A DNA stretch of 15,677 nucleotides from CAZDOD01 sp964506935. GTDB lineage: Bacteria > Desulfobacterota > Zymogenia > Zymogenales > Zymogenaceae. The translations under genes were made by a program, and so were the position numbers. Below the pieces are notes generated by a model that had not been told where the DNA came from, did not search any database, and was given only the letters and a program-made list of their open reading frames with translations. Location of the stretch: contig CAZDOD010000055.1 in NCBI GenBank assembly GCA_964506935.1, positions 1 through 15,677 of the forward strand. The letters are read 5' to 3'. Every line of letters begins with the position of its first letter. The stretch's first letter is position 1. Positions 6,930 to 14,656 of this stretch are shown here, one piece after another.

Positions 6930-8534
6930 CTATATGTCAGATCTCGTAAAGGAAGTCTTTATTATATCCTCATGGGGTTTGGGTGTATCCTTCGCATCGG
7001 CCGCCGATTTTACTTCATGTTTCTCGGGAACGCCGGCCAGAACCGCCCTGTTGAAGGCCCACCGCTTGATCCTCTTTATATCTTCTTTCATGGTAGTTGA
7101 CAGGGGTACCATTCGGGCGATCGCCCTCATCAGATCGTCCGGGGTGAGGGGCCTTTTCTTGTTGAATGCGTCGAAGAGTGCCGAGATGACGCATTGTTCG
7201 ATCTCGGCGCCATTGTACCCCTCCGTGGCCTTTGCTAAGTCCCTGATGTTGAATTTATCGGTATTCTGGTTCCTCTTTTTGAGATGGACTGAGAATATCT
7301 GCATCCTCTCGGAAACTCCCGGAAGGTCTACGAAGAATATCTCATCAAAACGCCCCTTTCGGAGTATCTCCGGGGGTAGCATATCTATTTCGTTGGCGGT
7401 TGCGGCGATGAATACGAATCCCTCCTTTTCCTGCATCCACGTGAGAAACATGGCGAAGATACGCCCCACGATGAGATCACGCGCCGCGCCGCTGTATGAT
7501 CCTATTCCCTTTTCTATCTCGTCGACCCACAGGACACACGGGGCCATCGCCTCTACGGTCTTGAGGGCGGCGTGGAGTGTCTCCTCCGGCGAGCCCATGG
7601 CGCCGCTGTAGACACGGTTCATATCGAGGCGGATCAGCGGCAGGTTCCAATAGGACGATACAGCCTGAACCGTAACACTCTTTCCGCATCCCGAAATTCC
7701 CGTCATAAGGACACCCTTCGGGGGAGTTAGCCCGTATTTCTTGGCGTCGGGGGAGAGGCTTTTGGTCCTGACTTTCAACCACTCCTTCAGGTTCTCAAGG
7801 CCGCCTATCTGGTCTATCGAGGGTTTTTCGGCGATGAATTCTAATATCCCGGTCTTTCTTATGAGCTGCTGTTTTTCTTCGAGCACAAATTTCAAGGCGG
7901 AGATGTCCAAAACCTGCCTCCCCAACATCGCCTTGGTGAAGGCGTTTTTCGCCTCGTCGTATGTGAGGCCCATAACACCCTGTATAAGGGCGTTCTTCTG
8001 GTCTTCGTCGAGGTTGACCTTCATACCTCTGCTTTTCGCAAATGAGCTTACGATGGAATCAAAAAGGGCCGTGATCTCTTCGACATTGGGAAGCTCGAGA
8101 TCAATTACGGCCATCTCTTTATTGAGCTCAAAGGGCATGGAGAGGACGGGCGCAACTAGAAAGATCGTCTTGTATGAGTTTCCGAGGGCGTAATAAGCGT
8201 CTCTGAGCTTTCTTGTAAGGAGCGGGTTATCCTCGAGGTCGCGGTGGAGGTCTTTGAATAGAAACAGGGCGTTTTCCTCCATCGCCATGACCTTATCGAG
8301 GGCAAGAATGGGATCTTTCGTCTCAGGGGATGCCTTCCCGTCAAGGGAAAGCCCCGTGGTGCTCTCCCAAGTGAGGAACTTGACCGGTGAGGAGAACATC
8401 GTCTTTGCGATCTTCTCGAGCGTCCGCTGGAGCCTGTCCTCCTCCCACGTCACCACATATATCAGAGACTGCTTCGCCGAGATGAGGCGCCTGATGTTGT
8501 CGATACTCCTTCCCTTTTCTCTCGTAACCTCCAT
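6930..8534 (-). CDS. Ycf46-like AAA+ ATPase
   Basis: A 534-residue protein with one complete AAA+ module after a long N-terminal domain. Residues about 10-225 look like the degenerate ATPase-like half of Ycf46 proteins, with no P-loop. The active module has Walker A GISGCGKS (279-286), Walker B CVLWVDEIE (333-341), sensor 1 ATAN (378-381) and the second region of homology LRKGRFDEIFFVDLPG (391-406) with candidate arginine fingers R392/R395; the C-terminal lid follows (about 430-480). The tail (500-534) is polar and probably disordered. Ycf46 proteins are poorly understood; in cyanobacteria one has been tied to CO2 and bicarbonate use. An ATP-driven remodelling role is all the sequence supports. 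SD GGGAGA is 6 bases from the ATG. Confidence 0.85.
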   Translation of the reverse strand: MEVTREKGRSIDNIRRLISAKQSLIYVVTWEEDRLQRTLEKIAKTMFSSPVKFLTWESTTGLSLDGKASPETKDPILALDKVMAMEENALFLFKDLHRDLEDNPLLTRKLRDAYYALGNSYKTIFLVAPVLSMPFELNKEMAVIDLELPNVEEITALFDSIVSSFAKSRGMKVNLDEDQKNALIQGVMGLTYDEAKNAFTKAMLGRQVLDISALKFVLEEKQQLIRKTGILEFIAEKPSIDQIGGLENLKEWLKVRTKSLSPDAKKYGLTPPKGVLMTGISGCGKSVTVQAVSSYWNLPLIRLDMNRVYSGAMGSPEETLHAALKTVEAMAPCVLWVDEIEKGIGSYSGAARDLIVGRIFAMFLTWMQEKEGFVFIAATANEIDMLPPEILRKGRFDEIFFVDLPGVSERMQIFSVHLKKRNQNTDKFNIRDLAKATEGYNGAEIEQCVISALFDAFNKKRPLTPDDLMRAIARMVPLSTTMKEDIKRIKRWAFNRAVLAGVPEKHEVKSAADAKDTPKPHEDIIKTSFTRSDI

Positions 8535-8612
8535 ACCCTATCTCCCAGGATTCCTTAAATTGATTACTTAAAGTAGGACGTAATCGTCCGTGATATTTCA
8601 CAATTAACTATG

Positions 8613-8642
8613 ATAATCTCATAAAAAAGTGTGTATTGTCAA
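8613..8642 (-). promoter_or_regulatory. Predicted promoter of the Ycf46-like gene
   Basis: On the minus strand TTGACA (8642-8637), an 18-base spacer and GATTAT (8618-8613, four of six). The predicted start is near 8606, about 72 bases before the ATG. Confidence 0.5.
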
Positions 8643-8799
8643 GCATCTTGTCGCGGTCTCGATTAGGGCAAATTTTCGTTATAAATCGAAGACTCCCCGA
8701 ACATTTTCAGGTTTTTTGATTTTTCTTTATAGGGAGAAATGGGTCTTGATGTGGGCTGAACAGATTTTAGGTAGTTAATATTTCGATTTCTCAAAGACA

Positions 8800-8826
8800 A
8801 ATCCTGTTTTAGTGCTAAGCAGGATT
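8800..8826 (-). terminator. Inverted repeat downstream of moxR, possible terminator
   Basis: AATCCTG (8800-8806) and CAGGATT (8820-8826) form a perfect 7-base stem with a 13-base loop, inside which TTA and TAA can add three pairs. On the minus strand it is followed by TGTCTTTG, only moderately T-rich, 82 bases after the moxR stop. The remaining bases of 8643-8908 show no gene. Confidence 0.4.
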
Positions 8827-8908
8827 AGTCATATACTATAGCTGTTAAAAGATTTTGAGATTATCTTACAGACCTTTTTGCTGATTAACCTTTTTCCTCC
8901 GCCCCGTT

Positions 8909-9832
8909 TCAGTTCTGAATTCCGGGGGCCTCTAGAATCATCTTCATGTTCCTCTTTGCCGTCTCGATATCGGACTGGTATTTCAGGATGAAATTAAGTG
9001 TCGATTCGACGGTCTTGGCGTCGAGCGATTTGATGTTGAGGAGGATGAGCGCCTTTGCCCAGTCGAGGGCCTCGGATATCGACGGGACCTTTTTCAGGTC
9101 AAGCTCGCGTACGGCGCGCACGGTCCTCACGACCTGATCGGCCAGCTGGTCGTTTATCCCTGAGACCTTGAGCCTTATGATCTCCTCCTCCAGCTCCTTT
9201 GAGGGAAAATCCATATAGAGGTGGAGGCACCTCCTCTTGAGGGCGTCGGACATATCTCTTGTGTTGTTGCTGGTGAGGACGACCTGAGGAATGTGCTTTG
9301 CATTTATGGTTCCGATCTCGGGTATGCTCACCTGAAAGTCGGAGAGGATTTCAAGCAGGAAGGCCTCAAACTCGGGGTCGGCCTTGTCTATCTCGTCGAT
9401 GAGGAGCAATACCTGTGACTCGCTCATGATCGATTTCAAAAGGGGGCGGGGGAGGATGAACTTCGTCGAGAAGAATGCGTCCTCTTCGGTTCCGATTCGC
9501 TCGACGGCATCGGATAAGGTCTTTGTGCCCGAGAGGACCTCGCCTATCTTATCCTTTAATATCTGTGTGTATAGGAGCTGTTTTGCATACTCCCACTCAT
9601 AGAGGGCTTTTGCCTCGTCGAGCCCCTCGTAGCACTGGAGCCTGATGAGCTGTATATTTTGCGATTTCGCCATGACTTTGCCCAGCTCGGTCTTCCCCAC
9701 TCCGGCCGGGCCCTCGACCAGAATCGGCTTATTCATCATGACTGATAGATATACGACCGTTGCCACGTCCTGATCGATGATGTAGAGATCCTTCTTAAAA
9801 CTTTTGATTACATCTTTGATGGATTCAAACAT
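8909..9832 (-). CDS. MoxR-family AAA+ ATPase
   Basis: A 307-residue protein of the MoxR/CoxD-like group, ATP-driven chaperones that help insert cofactors or mature enzyme complexes. Walker A is GPAGVGKT (41-48). The group's RLQCYEGLDEAKALYEW signature spans 64-80. Walker B is LLLIDEID (142-149), sensor 1 is SNN (188-190) and candidate arginine fingers are R200/R201. I set the start at ATG 9832-9830 (MFESIKDVIK), where homologs usually begin; GGAGGG (9836-9841) is the SD. A frame extending to 9931 would start at the TTG of the -35 box and is rejected. MoxR genes nearly always sit beside a VWA-domain (CoxE-like) gene; none is seen here. Confidence 0.88.
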   Translation of the reverse strand: MFESIKDVIKSFKKDLYIIDQDVATVVYLSVMMNKPILVEGPAGVGKTELGKVMAKSQNIQLIRLQCYEGLDEAKALYEWEYAKQLLYTQILKDKIGEVLSGTKTLSDAVERIGTEEDAFFSTKFILPRPLLKSIMSESQVLLLIDEIDKADPEFEAFLLEILSDFQVSIPEIGTINAKHIPQVVLTSNNTRDMSDALKRRCLHLYMDFPSKELEEEIIRLKVSGINDQLADQVVRTVRAVRELDLKKVPSISEALDWAKALILLNIKSLDAKTVESTLNFILKYQSDIETAKRNMKMILEAPGIQN

Positions 9833-9843
9833 TTTCCCTCCAT

Positions 9844-9860
9844 GCCTCCTTGTCGGAGGC
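9844..9860 (-). promoter_or_regulatory. Hairpin in the moxR leader carrying a second SD-like site
   Basis: On the minus strand GCCTCC (9860-9855), loop GACAA, GGAGGC (9849-9844): a perfect 6-base stem ending 11 bases before the moxR start codon. The 3' arm contains AAGGAGG, a better anti-16S match than the GGAGGG used next to the ATG. It may tune translation; no regulator is implied. Confidence 0.4.
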
Positions 9861-9902
9861 TTTATATATGAGACCACTAAATTGACATTTATCCTATATT
9901 TA

Positions 9903-9931
9903 TTAATATCACCATGTGGGATTTCAGTCAA
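9903..9931 (-). promoter_or_regulatory. Predicted promoter of moxR
   Basis: On the minus strand TTGACT (9931-9926), a 17-base spacer and TATTAA (9908-9903). The predicted start is near 9896, giving a leader of about 64 bases. Confidence 0.5.
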
Positions 9932-10019
9932 GGGAAATCGGGCAATTTAAGTTTTGGAAATCCCAAATCTTGAAAGTTTTGATATCTGGATTAAAAAAGG
10001 TCTTTTTGGGAGTGAAAAT

Positions 10020-10931
10020 TCAAATCTTCCAGCGCGGGTTTGTCCATGCCCACTGGTCGGGGTATTTTCTGATATAGTCGCTGATGACATTGTTTGCGGC
10101 CTCGGTTAGGTTGTAGATATCCTGTTCGATCTTTCCCGTCCTTTCGACATCTATCGCAGGCAGGATTTCGATGATGTGATTTCGGCCTTTTCTTTTTGTC
10201 ACAAACATCGGGATTAGGGGAGCGCCCGTCCTCAGCGACAGGACGGCAGGACCCGGTGTTGTAAGGGCGGGTTTCCCGAAGAATGGGACTAATATCCCGT
10301 CTTTTTTCTTCCTCTCGTCCGCTATTAAATAGACGATCTGATTCTGTCTTAGCGCCCTCAAGATATCTTTTGTGGCTCGGATTTCGGTTTTGGCATCGAT
10401 ATATCTCACTCCAATGAGATTCTGCCACTTTTTGTATTTATTTTTTAACATCTCATTTTTCGGGTCCTTTAGGACGACCATAAAAGGAAGTTCCGACATC
10501 GTTAGCCTTATGGTCATCAGGATGAAATTTCCCATGTGTGCCCCCAGAGCGATAACCCCCTTCCCTTTCTTGAGGGCCTCTTTTAGGTGCTCGATATTTG
10601 AAATCTCCACATCCCTTGTGATTTTATATTGGTTTTTTGGATGTATGTAATATAGGGTATCTCCGTATAACCTGAAGAGATTCTTGAGAGCTCTTTTTGC
10701 GATGCGTTTCTTATCCCTTTTTTTGAGCTCATCTTCGAAGGCGATGTCGAGGTTTTTTAAAAGGGGCTTTTGAAGTCTGAAGATATATGCGCCGATGGGA
10801 TATGCGATGTAAAAAAGGGTGTCCATAAAGAGCTGTGTTGCGGCCAGGGGTATTTTGGGGATTATAAACTCGGTCAGTGATATGGTTGCACCGCCGAATG
10901 CATATCGGAGCTTTTTAAAGGGGATCTTCAT
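10020..10931 (-). CDS. LpxL/HtrB-family lysophospholipid acyltransferase, paralog 1
   Basis: A 303-residue protein of the lipid A acyltransferase family, which acylates lipid A precursors or related lysolipids at the inner membrane. A hydrophobic N-terminal stretch (about 14-50) is the membrane contact. Family landmarks are the His motif in ALGAHMGNFIL (H132), IADERKKKDGILVPFFGKPAL (about 203-223), the TGAPLIP segment (235-241) and the closing YPDQWAWTNPRWK (290-302). The acid of the HX4(D/E) dyad is missing: the fifth residue after H132 is I137. Some delta-type relatives may share an HxGNF form, so it may be a variant subfamily rather than a dead enzyme. SD is weak (AGAAGA). The 301-residue gene upstream is a clear paralog along its whole length. 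Confidence 0.8.
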   Translation of the reverse strand: MKIPFKKLRYAFGGATISLTEFIIPKIPLAATQLFMDTLFYIAYPIGAYIFRLQKPLLKNLDIAFEDELKKRDKKRIAKRALKNLFRLYGDTLYYIHPKNQYKITRDVEISNIEHLKEALKKGKGVIALGAHMGNFILMTIRLTMSELPFMVVLKDPKNEMLKNKYKKWQNLIGVRYIDAKTEIRATKDILRALRQNQIVYLIADERKKKDGILVPFFGKPALTTPGPAVLSLRTGAPLIPMFVTKRKGRNHIIEILPAIDVERTGKIEQDIYNLTEAANNVISDYIRKYPDQWAWTNPRWKI

Positions 10932-10960
10932 TTCTTCTAATCTTGAATAAGAAAGGTAAA

Positions 10961-10989
10961 ATGTTAATATCTAAAGGTCGTTAAGTCAA
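10961..10989 (-). promoter_or_regulatory. Predicted promoter of acyltransferase paralog 1
   Basis: On the minus strand TTGACT (10989-10984), a 17-base spacer and TAACAT (10966-10961, four of six). The start would be near 10954, about 23 bases before the ATG, so paralog 1 need not depend on paralog 2 transcription. Confidence 0.45.
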
Positions 10990-11137
10990 GGGTTTCTTTT
11001 TTGATATTAAATCTTTTTGTAGGAAAATTTTGTGCAGCCTTATCTTGAAGATAGAGCTGGGAGGATAAATAAAAAATCCATTAATGCAGTAACTATCGGT
11101 CTAAGGAAATCGCAATCCGGGAGGGATCTTTTGCCCT

Positions 11138-12043
11138 TTACAATCTCCAACGTGGATTTATCCAGAACCACTGGTCGGGATATTTTTTGATGTAGTCACA
11201 GATGGCGTCGTTGACCTCATTTGTGATCTTGTAGATGTCGCTTTCGGAGTCTTCTGTCCTTTTGTTTTCGAGGGGCGGGAGGATATCTATTACAAGTCCG
11301 TTTTTGTGATTGATAAAGATCGGGATTATCGGCGCACCTGTATTTAGTGATAGCATGGCGGGGCCCTGAGCGGTGAGTGCGGGTTTTCCGAAGAAGGGTA
11401 CCAAAATCCCGTTTCTCTTCTTCCTCTCGTCGGAAATCAGGTAAACTATCTGATTTTTTTCTATGGCGGCGACCATCTTTTCCCTCGCCAGATCCCCTTC
11501 GTCTATATCTATGTATGTCACCCCGCTCTTTTGCCACCATTCTTGATATTTTTTCTTGAGCATTTTATTTTTTGGTGTCTTGGTGGGGACTATAAAGGGG
11601 AGGTCGGATTGTGAGAGTCTCACGGTCAGAAGGAGGAAGTCGACCATATGCGCTCCCAGTCCGATGACGCCTTTTCCCAGACTTAGCGCCTGTTCGATAT
11701 GCTCCATGCCGGAGATTTCGATGTCCCTCCCCAGCTTCTCGTGGTTTTTCGGGTGGCCGTAATATACGATGTCAAAGGGCATCCTGAAGATGTTTCTGAC
11801 CGACTCCCGTGCTATCCGCCTAATCTCTCTTTTGCTGAGTTTTTCGTCGAAGGCAATCTTTAAATTCCCAAAAACAATTTTTCTGTAAGAGGGGATGCGG
11901 GAGAGTATCGGATACGCAACAAAGAACAGGACGTCGGAGAAAAGGTGTATCAGAAATAGGGGGGTTCTCGGGAGTAAGAACTCCACCACGGTAAAAACTA
12001 CACCACCAACGGCATAGCGCGCTTTTTTGAATGGTAACTTCAT
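11138..12043 (-). CDS. LpxL/HtrB-family lysophospholipid acyltransferase, paralog 2
   Basis: A 301-residue paralog of the gene at 10020-10931, sharing the MK(I/L)PFKK start, ISDERKKRNGILVPFFGKPAL, TGAPIIP and YPDQWFWINPRWR. Like its twin it keeps H132 but lacks the HX4(D/E) acid: the motif reads AHMVDFLL, with L137 at that position. The usual G-N two and three residues after the histidine has also become V-D, so an aspartate (D135) sits three residues after H132. Same-frame similarity and same strand point to tandem duplication followed by divergence. The shared N-terminus fixes the ATG, yet no SD is visible upstream. The 206-base gap to paralog 1 contains that gene's own promoter. Substrate and activity are open. 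Confidence 0.78.
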   Translation of the reverse strand: MKLPFKKARYAVGGVVFTVVEFLLPRTPLFLIHLFSDVLFFVAYPILSRIPSYRKIVFGNLKIAFDEKLSKREIRRIARESVRNIFRMPFDIVYYGHPKNHEKLGRDIEISGMEHIEQALSLGKGVIGLGAHMVDFLLLTVRLSQSDLPFIVPTKTPKNKMLKKKYQEWWQKSGVTYIDIDEGDLAREKMVAAIEKNQIVYLISDERKKRNGILVPFFGKPALTAQGPAMLSLNTGAPIIPIFINHKNGLVIDILPPLENKRTEDSESDIYKITNEVNDAICDYIKKYPDQWFWINPRWRL

Positions 12044-12085
12044 ATTGTTATTTAGTTCTATTTAAATTTTAATAGTAAACATTGA

Positions 12086-12114
12086 ATAATACTATTTGGT
12101 TAAGCATAAGTCAA
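12086..12114 (-). promoter_or_regulatory. Predicted promoter of acyltransferase paralog 2
   Basis: On the minus strand TTGACT (12114-12109), a 17-base spacer and TATTAT (12091-12086, five of six). The start would be near 12079 with a leader of about 36 bases. Upstream bases are A/T-rich. Confidence 0.6.
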
Positions 12115-12295
12115 TTGTTTTTTTGATTTTTTAGGTGGGTTGATAAGGATTTATCGAGAGTAATTTACTAAATTGCCGATGGATTTTTTATGGCACGGAT
12201 GAAGAAGCAATTATTTTATAAATAATTCCTATGGTCGATGATAGTGGGAGTTTTAAAGCAAAATTGGGACCGGTTCTTAATAAACGAGGGGAAAC

Positions 12296-12718
12296 TCAGT
12301 CGAGGAGCCTCTTTTCCCCCGCTATCTTTTTGATGTCGGTGATGTCTTGGGATACCTCGAGGCAGCCCATGTACCCGCCGCCTTCATCACGGACGGGGAA
12401 ATAGCGGATGAGGATTAACCTGCCGCCGATTTCGATCCAAAATTCGGCAAAATCTCTTTTTCCGGCTCTGAAATCTTCGAGGATCTGATTTACGGGATCA
12501 AGGCTTTTTTTCGGGTGGCAATTCTGGACCTTTTTGCCGATGACACCTCTAGCTCGAGTAAAGACCCTGTCTTTTATTCGATTGAAAAAACATACCTCAT
12601 TGTTTTCGCCGACGAAGGTAATATCAACCGGGAGCGCATTTAAAACTGCATCGATTTCTTTTATGTTGAGGTCTCCTGTCTCAAGAGATATCTTTTTGTT
12701 TTTATCTATATTGTCCAT
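12296..12718 (-). CDS. Stand-alone PAS domain protein (PAS_10-like)
   Basis: The 140-residue protein is one PAS domain (about 22-132). It has LNALPVDITFVGENNEV (26-42), VIGKKVQNCHPKKSLDPV (59-76), FWIEIGGRLILIRYFPVRDE (93-112) and the C-terminal SQDITDIKK. The NCHPKKS form (66-72) and the ALPVDITFV start match the PAS domain found at the end of DUF438 and other sensor proteins in anaerobes. No effector domain is attached, and the protein ends right after the PAS linker (GEKRLLD), where fused versions continue. C67 and H68 are possible cofactor ligands, but this is not established. SD AAGGGG (12725-12730) is well placed. It lies 60 bases after mscS on the same strand and probably shares its transcript. 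Confidence 0.8.
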   Translation of the reverse strand: MDNIDKNKKISLETGDLNIKEIDAVLNALPVDITFVGENNEVCFFNRIKDRVFTRARGVIGKKVQNCHPKKSLDPVNQILEDFRAGKRDFAEFWIEIGGRLILIRYFPVRDEGGGYMGCLEVSQDITDIKKIAGEKRLLD

Positions 12719-12778
12719 TCTAATCCCCTTAAAATATTTTGTAGCAAAAAAGGTGGCTGTATCTAATACTAAAAGACT

Positions 12779-13738
12779 TCAGTCCTTTCCTTTTTCTGTC
12801 GGGTTAATCTCGTCCGATTTCGGCCCTTTTGATTTACCTTCACTGAGGTAATCATAAAATCTCTGGGTGGAATAGGCGAAATCTATATCATCTCGTCTGC
12901 TGAATTGGTCAAGTATGTCCTCCCAGATACCCTGTTCGCTTCCACGTCGATTTTTAGGCTCGCACAGATACCGTATTGTCAATAACACGCCACTTTCCTT
13001 GACACTGGTATAGACGGTAGGTGTCAGTTTGGTGTAGTAAATGAGAAACTTCTTCGCAGCGGCCTTCACCCTCCTTTCGGCAGATTCACTTAGGTGTTGG
13101 GCATGTTTATTTGCGATCTTCAAAAGAATCCCCTTTGCCTTTTTCCAATTGCTTTCAAATGTAATCAATATCGGAACTTCGTTCCATATATATTGAAAGC
13201 CCTTGCTGTAATTAGCCTGTATTTCGGTAAACACTTTACCATTGGGGATGTGAATAACTCTCCCTGTGCTCTGATCCGCATCGACCCAGTTTCCGATCTC
13301 CATTAGTGTGAATTGGAATATCCTGATATCAATGACGTCTCCTTTATATTCTCCAATCTGGATGCGATCCCCCACTTCTAAGGGGCGGCGCCAGATGATA
13401 AAGATCCAACCGGCGAAGTTCACAACGGGATCACGGAGCGCAATGACAAGACCTGCGGAAACTATTCCTAAAAATGTCGCGATGGTTCTAAATATCTCAA
13501 ACCAGACTAATCCTACAAAGAGTATGGCAACTACAAATGCAATATATGTCGAAGACTTTCTCCATTGGTATCTGGTCCGGACATTCTTGGTTTTTCTAAA
13601 GGCGATTCTCAAGATGAATAACCTGATCAGCCAGATCAATAAAATAGAGATGACTGAAACGAAAAAATTTATCAAAAGCTCGGGATCTACCAGAGTCATT
13701 TTATTGATCCATTCTATCGTTTCTTTGAAATAATTCAT
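12779..13738 (-). CDS. MscS-family mechanosensitive ion channel
   Basis: A 319-residue small-conductance mechanosensitive channel that would release solutes on osmotic downshock. Transmembrane segments are at about 20-46 and 62-84, followed by the pore helix (about 88-118). The pore-lining GIVSAGLVIALRDPVVNFAGW and the following RRPLEVGDRIQIG are the family signature. The beta domain has VIHIPNGKV (161-169), and a polar lysine-rich tail ends the protein. I prefer the ATG at 13738-13736. The longer frame to 13840 would begin with the TTG of the -35 box, so it cannot be transcribed from that promoter. No SD is evident before this ATG, so the start is moderately certain. Confidence 0.87.
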   Translation of the reverse strand: MNYFKETIEWINKMTLVDPELLINFFVSVISILLIWLIRLFILRIAFRKTKNVRTRYQWRKSSTYIAFVVAILFVGLVWFEIFRTIATFLGIVSAGLVIALRDPVVNFAGWIFIIWRRPLEVGDRIQIGEYKGDVIDIRIFQFTLMEIGNWVDADQSTGRVIHIPNGKVFTEIQANYSKGFQYIWNEVPILITFESNWKKAKGILLKIANKHAQHLSESAERRVKAAAKKFLIYYTKLTPTVYTSVKESGVLLTIRYLCEPKNRRGSEQGIWEDILDQFSRRDDIDFAYSTQRFYDYLSEGKSKGPKSDEINPTEKGKD

Positions 13739-13811
13739 GGTTAAATTTTTCAGGTGTGATATCTGACAGTTAGAAAAAACGGCCGAATGGTATTGGTGAT
13801 ATCTCAAGTAT

Positions 13812-13840
13812 ATACTACCGCTATTATTCGTTAGAGTCAA
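13812..13840 (-). promoter_or_regulatory. Predicted promoter of mscS
   Basis: On the minus strand TTGACT (13840-13835), a 17-base spacer and TAGTAT (13817-13812). The start near 13805 gives a leader of about 67 bases. It sits back to back with the promoter of the UPF0316 gene in the 307-base divergent gap, which holds no other gene. Confidence 0.55.
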
Positions 13841-13965
13841 TGGATTTGACCATAATTATTGTTTCAACAAGATAGTAAAAAGCTCTCAAATTCACAAAAA
13901 AGGTATTTAAGCTGAACTTTCTAAGCTATATAATTTAAATTGATCTCGGAATTCAGAAATAGAAC

Positions 13966-13994
13966 TTGAAAAGCATCTATGGGTCTTGTTTAAT
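13966..13994 (+). promoter_or_regulatory. Predicted promoter of the UPF0316 gene
   Basis: TTGAAA (13966-13971), a 17-base spacer and TTTAAT (13989-13994). The start would be near 14001, about 45 bases before the ATG. Confidence 0.5.
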
Positions 13995-14045
13995 TTCTAA
14001 TTGTTGTGATAGAATTAAAGACAGATTTTTTAGGGAGTTTTTCTA

Positions 14046-14615
14046 ATGTTGGAAATTGCCTTAGTCCCGGCTCTTATCTGTCTCGCAAGGATTTGTGATG
14101 TGACCTTGGGGACAATAAGAATAATCTACATCAATAAAGGTATGAGACTTTTATCTTCCATTATCGGTTTTTTTGAGATCTCAATATGGCTCTTCGCCTT
14201 GGGACAGATAATGAGTAACCTCACAAACCTCGTCAACTACTTCGCCTACGCATTGGGATTTTCGGTTGGTATTTTTGTTGGTATGATCATTGAGGGGAAA
14301 ATATCCCTAGGGATTCTGATGCTTCGCATAGTTACAAATAAGGACGCCGCCCAGTTGATCAACTATCTGAAATCCGAGGGTTTCGGCGTCACCACGGTCG
14401 ACGCCCAGGGACTATACGGGCCGGTCAATGTGATATTTACCATTATCCAGAGAAAGGAGCTCTCAAAGGTCTCTGGGATCATTAAAGAATACAATCCGAA
14501 TGCGGTCTATTCGGTCGAAGATATAAGATATGTAAGTCAGGACCCATTCCCTCTAAAAGAAATAGTCAAAAAAGACTTTTTCAACATATTCCAGGTATTC
14601 AGAAAGGGGAAATAA
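14046..14615 (+). CDS. UPF0316 membrane protein (DUF5698 + DUF2179)
   Basis: A 189-residue protein with three N-terminal helices (about 2-29, 35-57 and 62-86) and a soluble C-terminal domain. The first part shows the UPF0316 pattern: CDVTLGTIRIIYINKG (17-32), GFFEISIWLFALG (41-53) and YALGFSVGIFVGMIIEGKI (68-86). The C-terminal DUF2179 domain (about 95-165) contains GFGVTTVDAQGLYGPVNVI and IIKEYNPNAVYSVEDI, an alpha-beta fold also found after YitT membrane proteins and thought to bind a small ligand. Function is unknown. SD AGGGAG (14032-14037) is 8 bases from the ATG. It is divergent from mscS and convergent with the 73-residue gene. Confidence 0.85.
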   Translation: MLEIALVPALICLARICDVTLGTIRIIYINKGMRLLSSIIGFFEISIWLFALGQIMSNLTNLVNYFAYALGFSVGIFVGMIIEGKISLGILMLRIVTNKDAAQLINYLKSEGFGVTTVDAQGLYGPVNVIFTIIQRKELSKVSGIIKEYNPNAVYSVEDIRYVSQDPFPLKEIVKKDFFNIFQVFRKGK

Positions 14616-14656
14616 GGCCAGTACTAAAAAAACATGATCTTTTAATATGGGATTTT

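Noticed and set aside
6805..7611. 268-codon plus-strand frame
   Set aside because: Mostly antisense to the conserved AAA+ module; composition is that of a shadow frame, with no family pattern or SD.
9833..9931. 33-residue N-terminal extension of MoxR
   Set aside because: It would start at the TTG of the TTGACT -35 box and includes the promoter and the leader hairpin; homologs begin at MFESI-like sequence.
13739..13840. 34-residue N-terminal extension of MscS
   Set aside because: It too starts at the TTG of a -35 box, upstream of the predicted transcript start.
14616..14656. Bidirectional terminator in the convergent 41-base gap
   Set aside because: T-runs occur on both strands but no GC-containing stem can be drawn.
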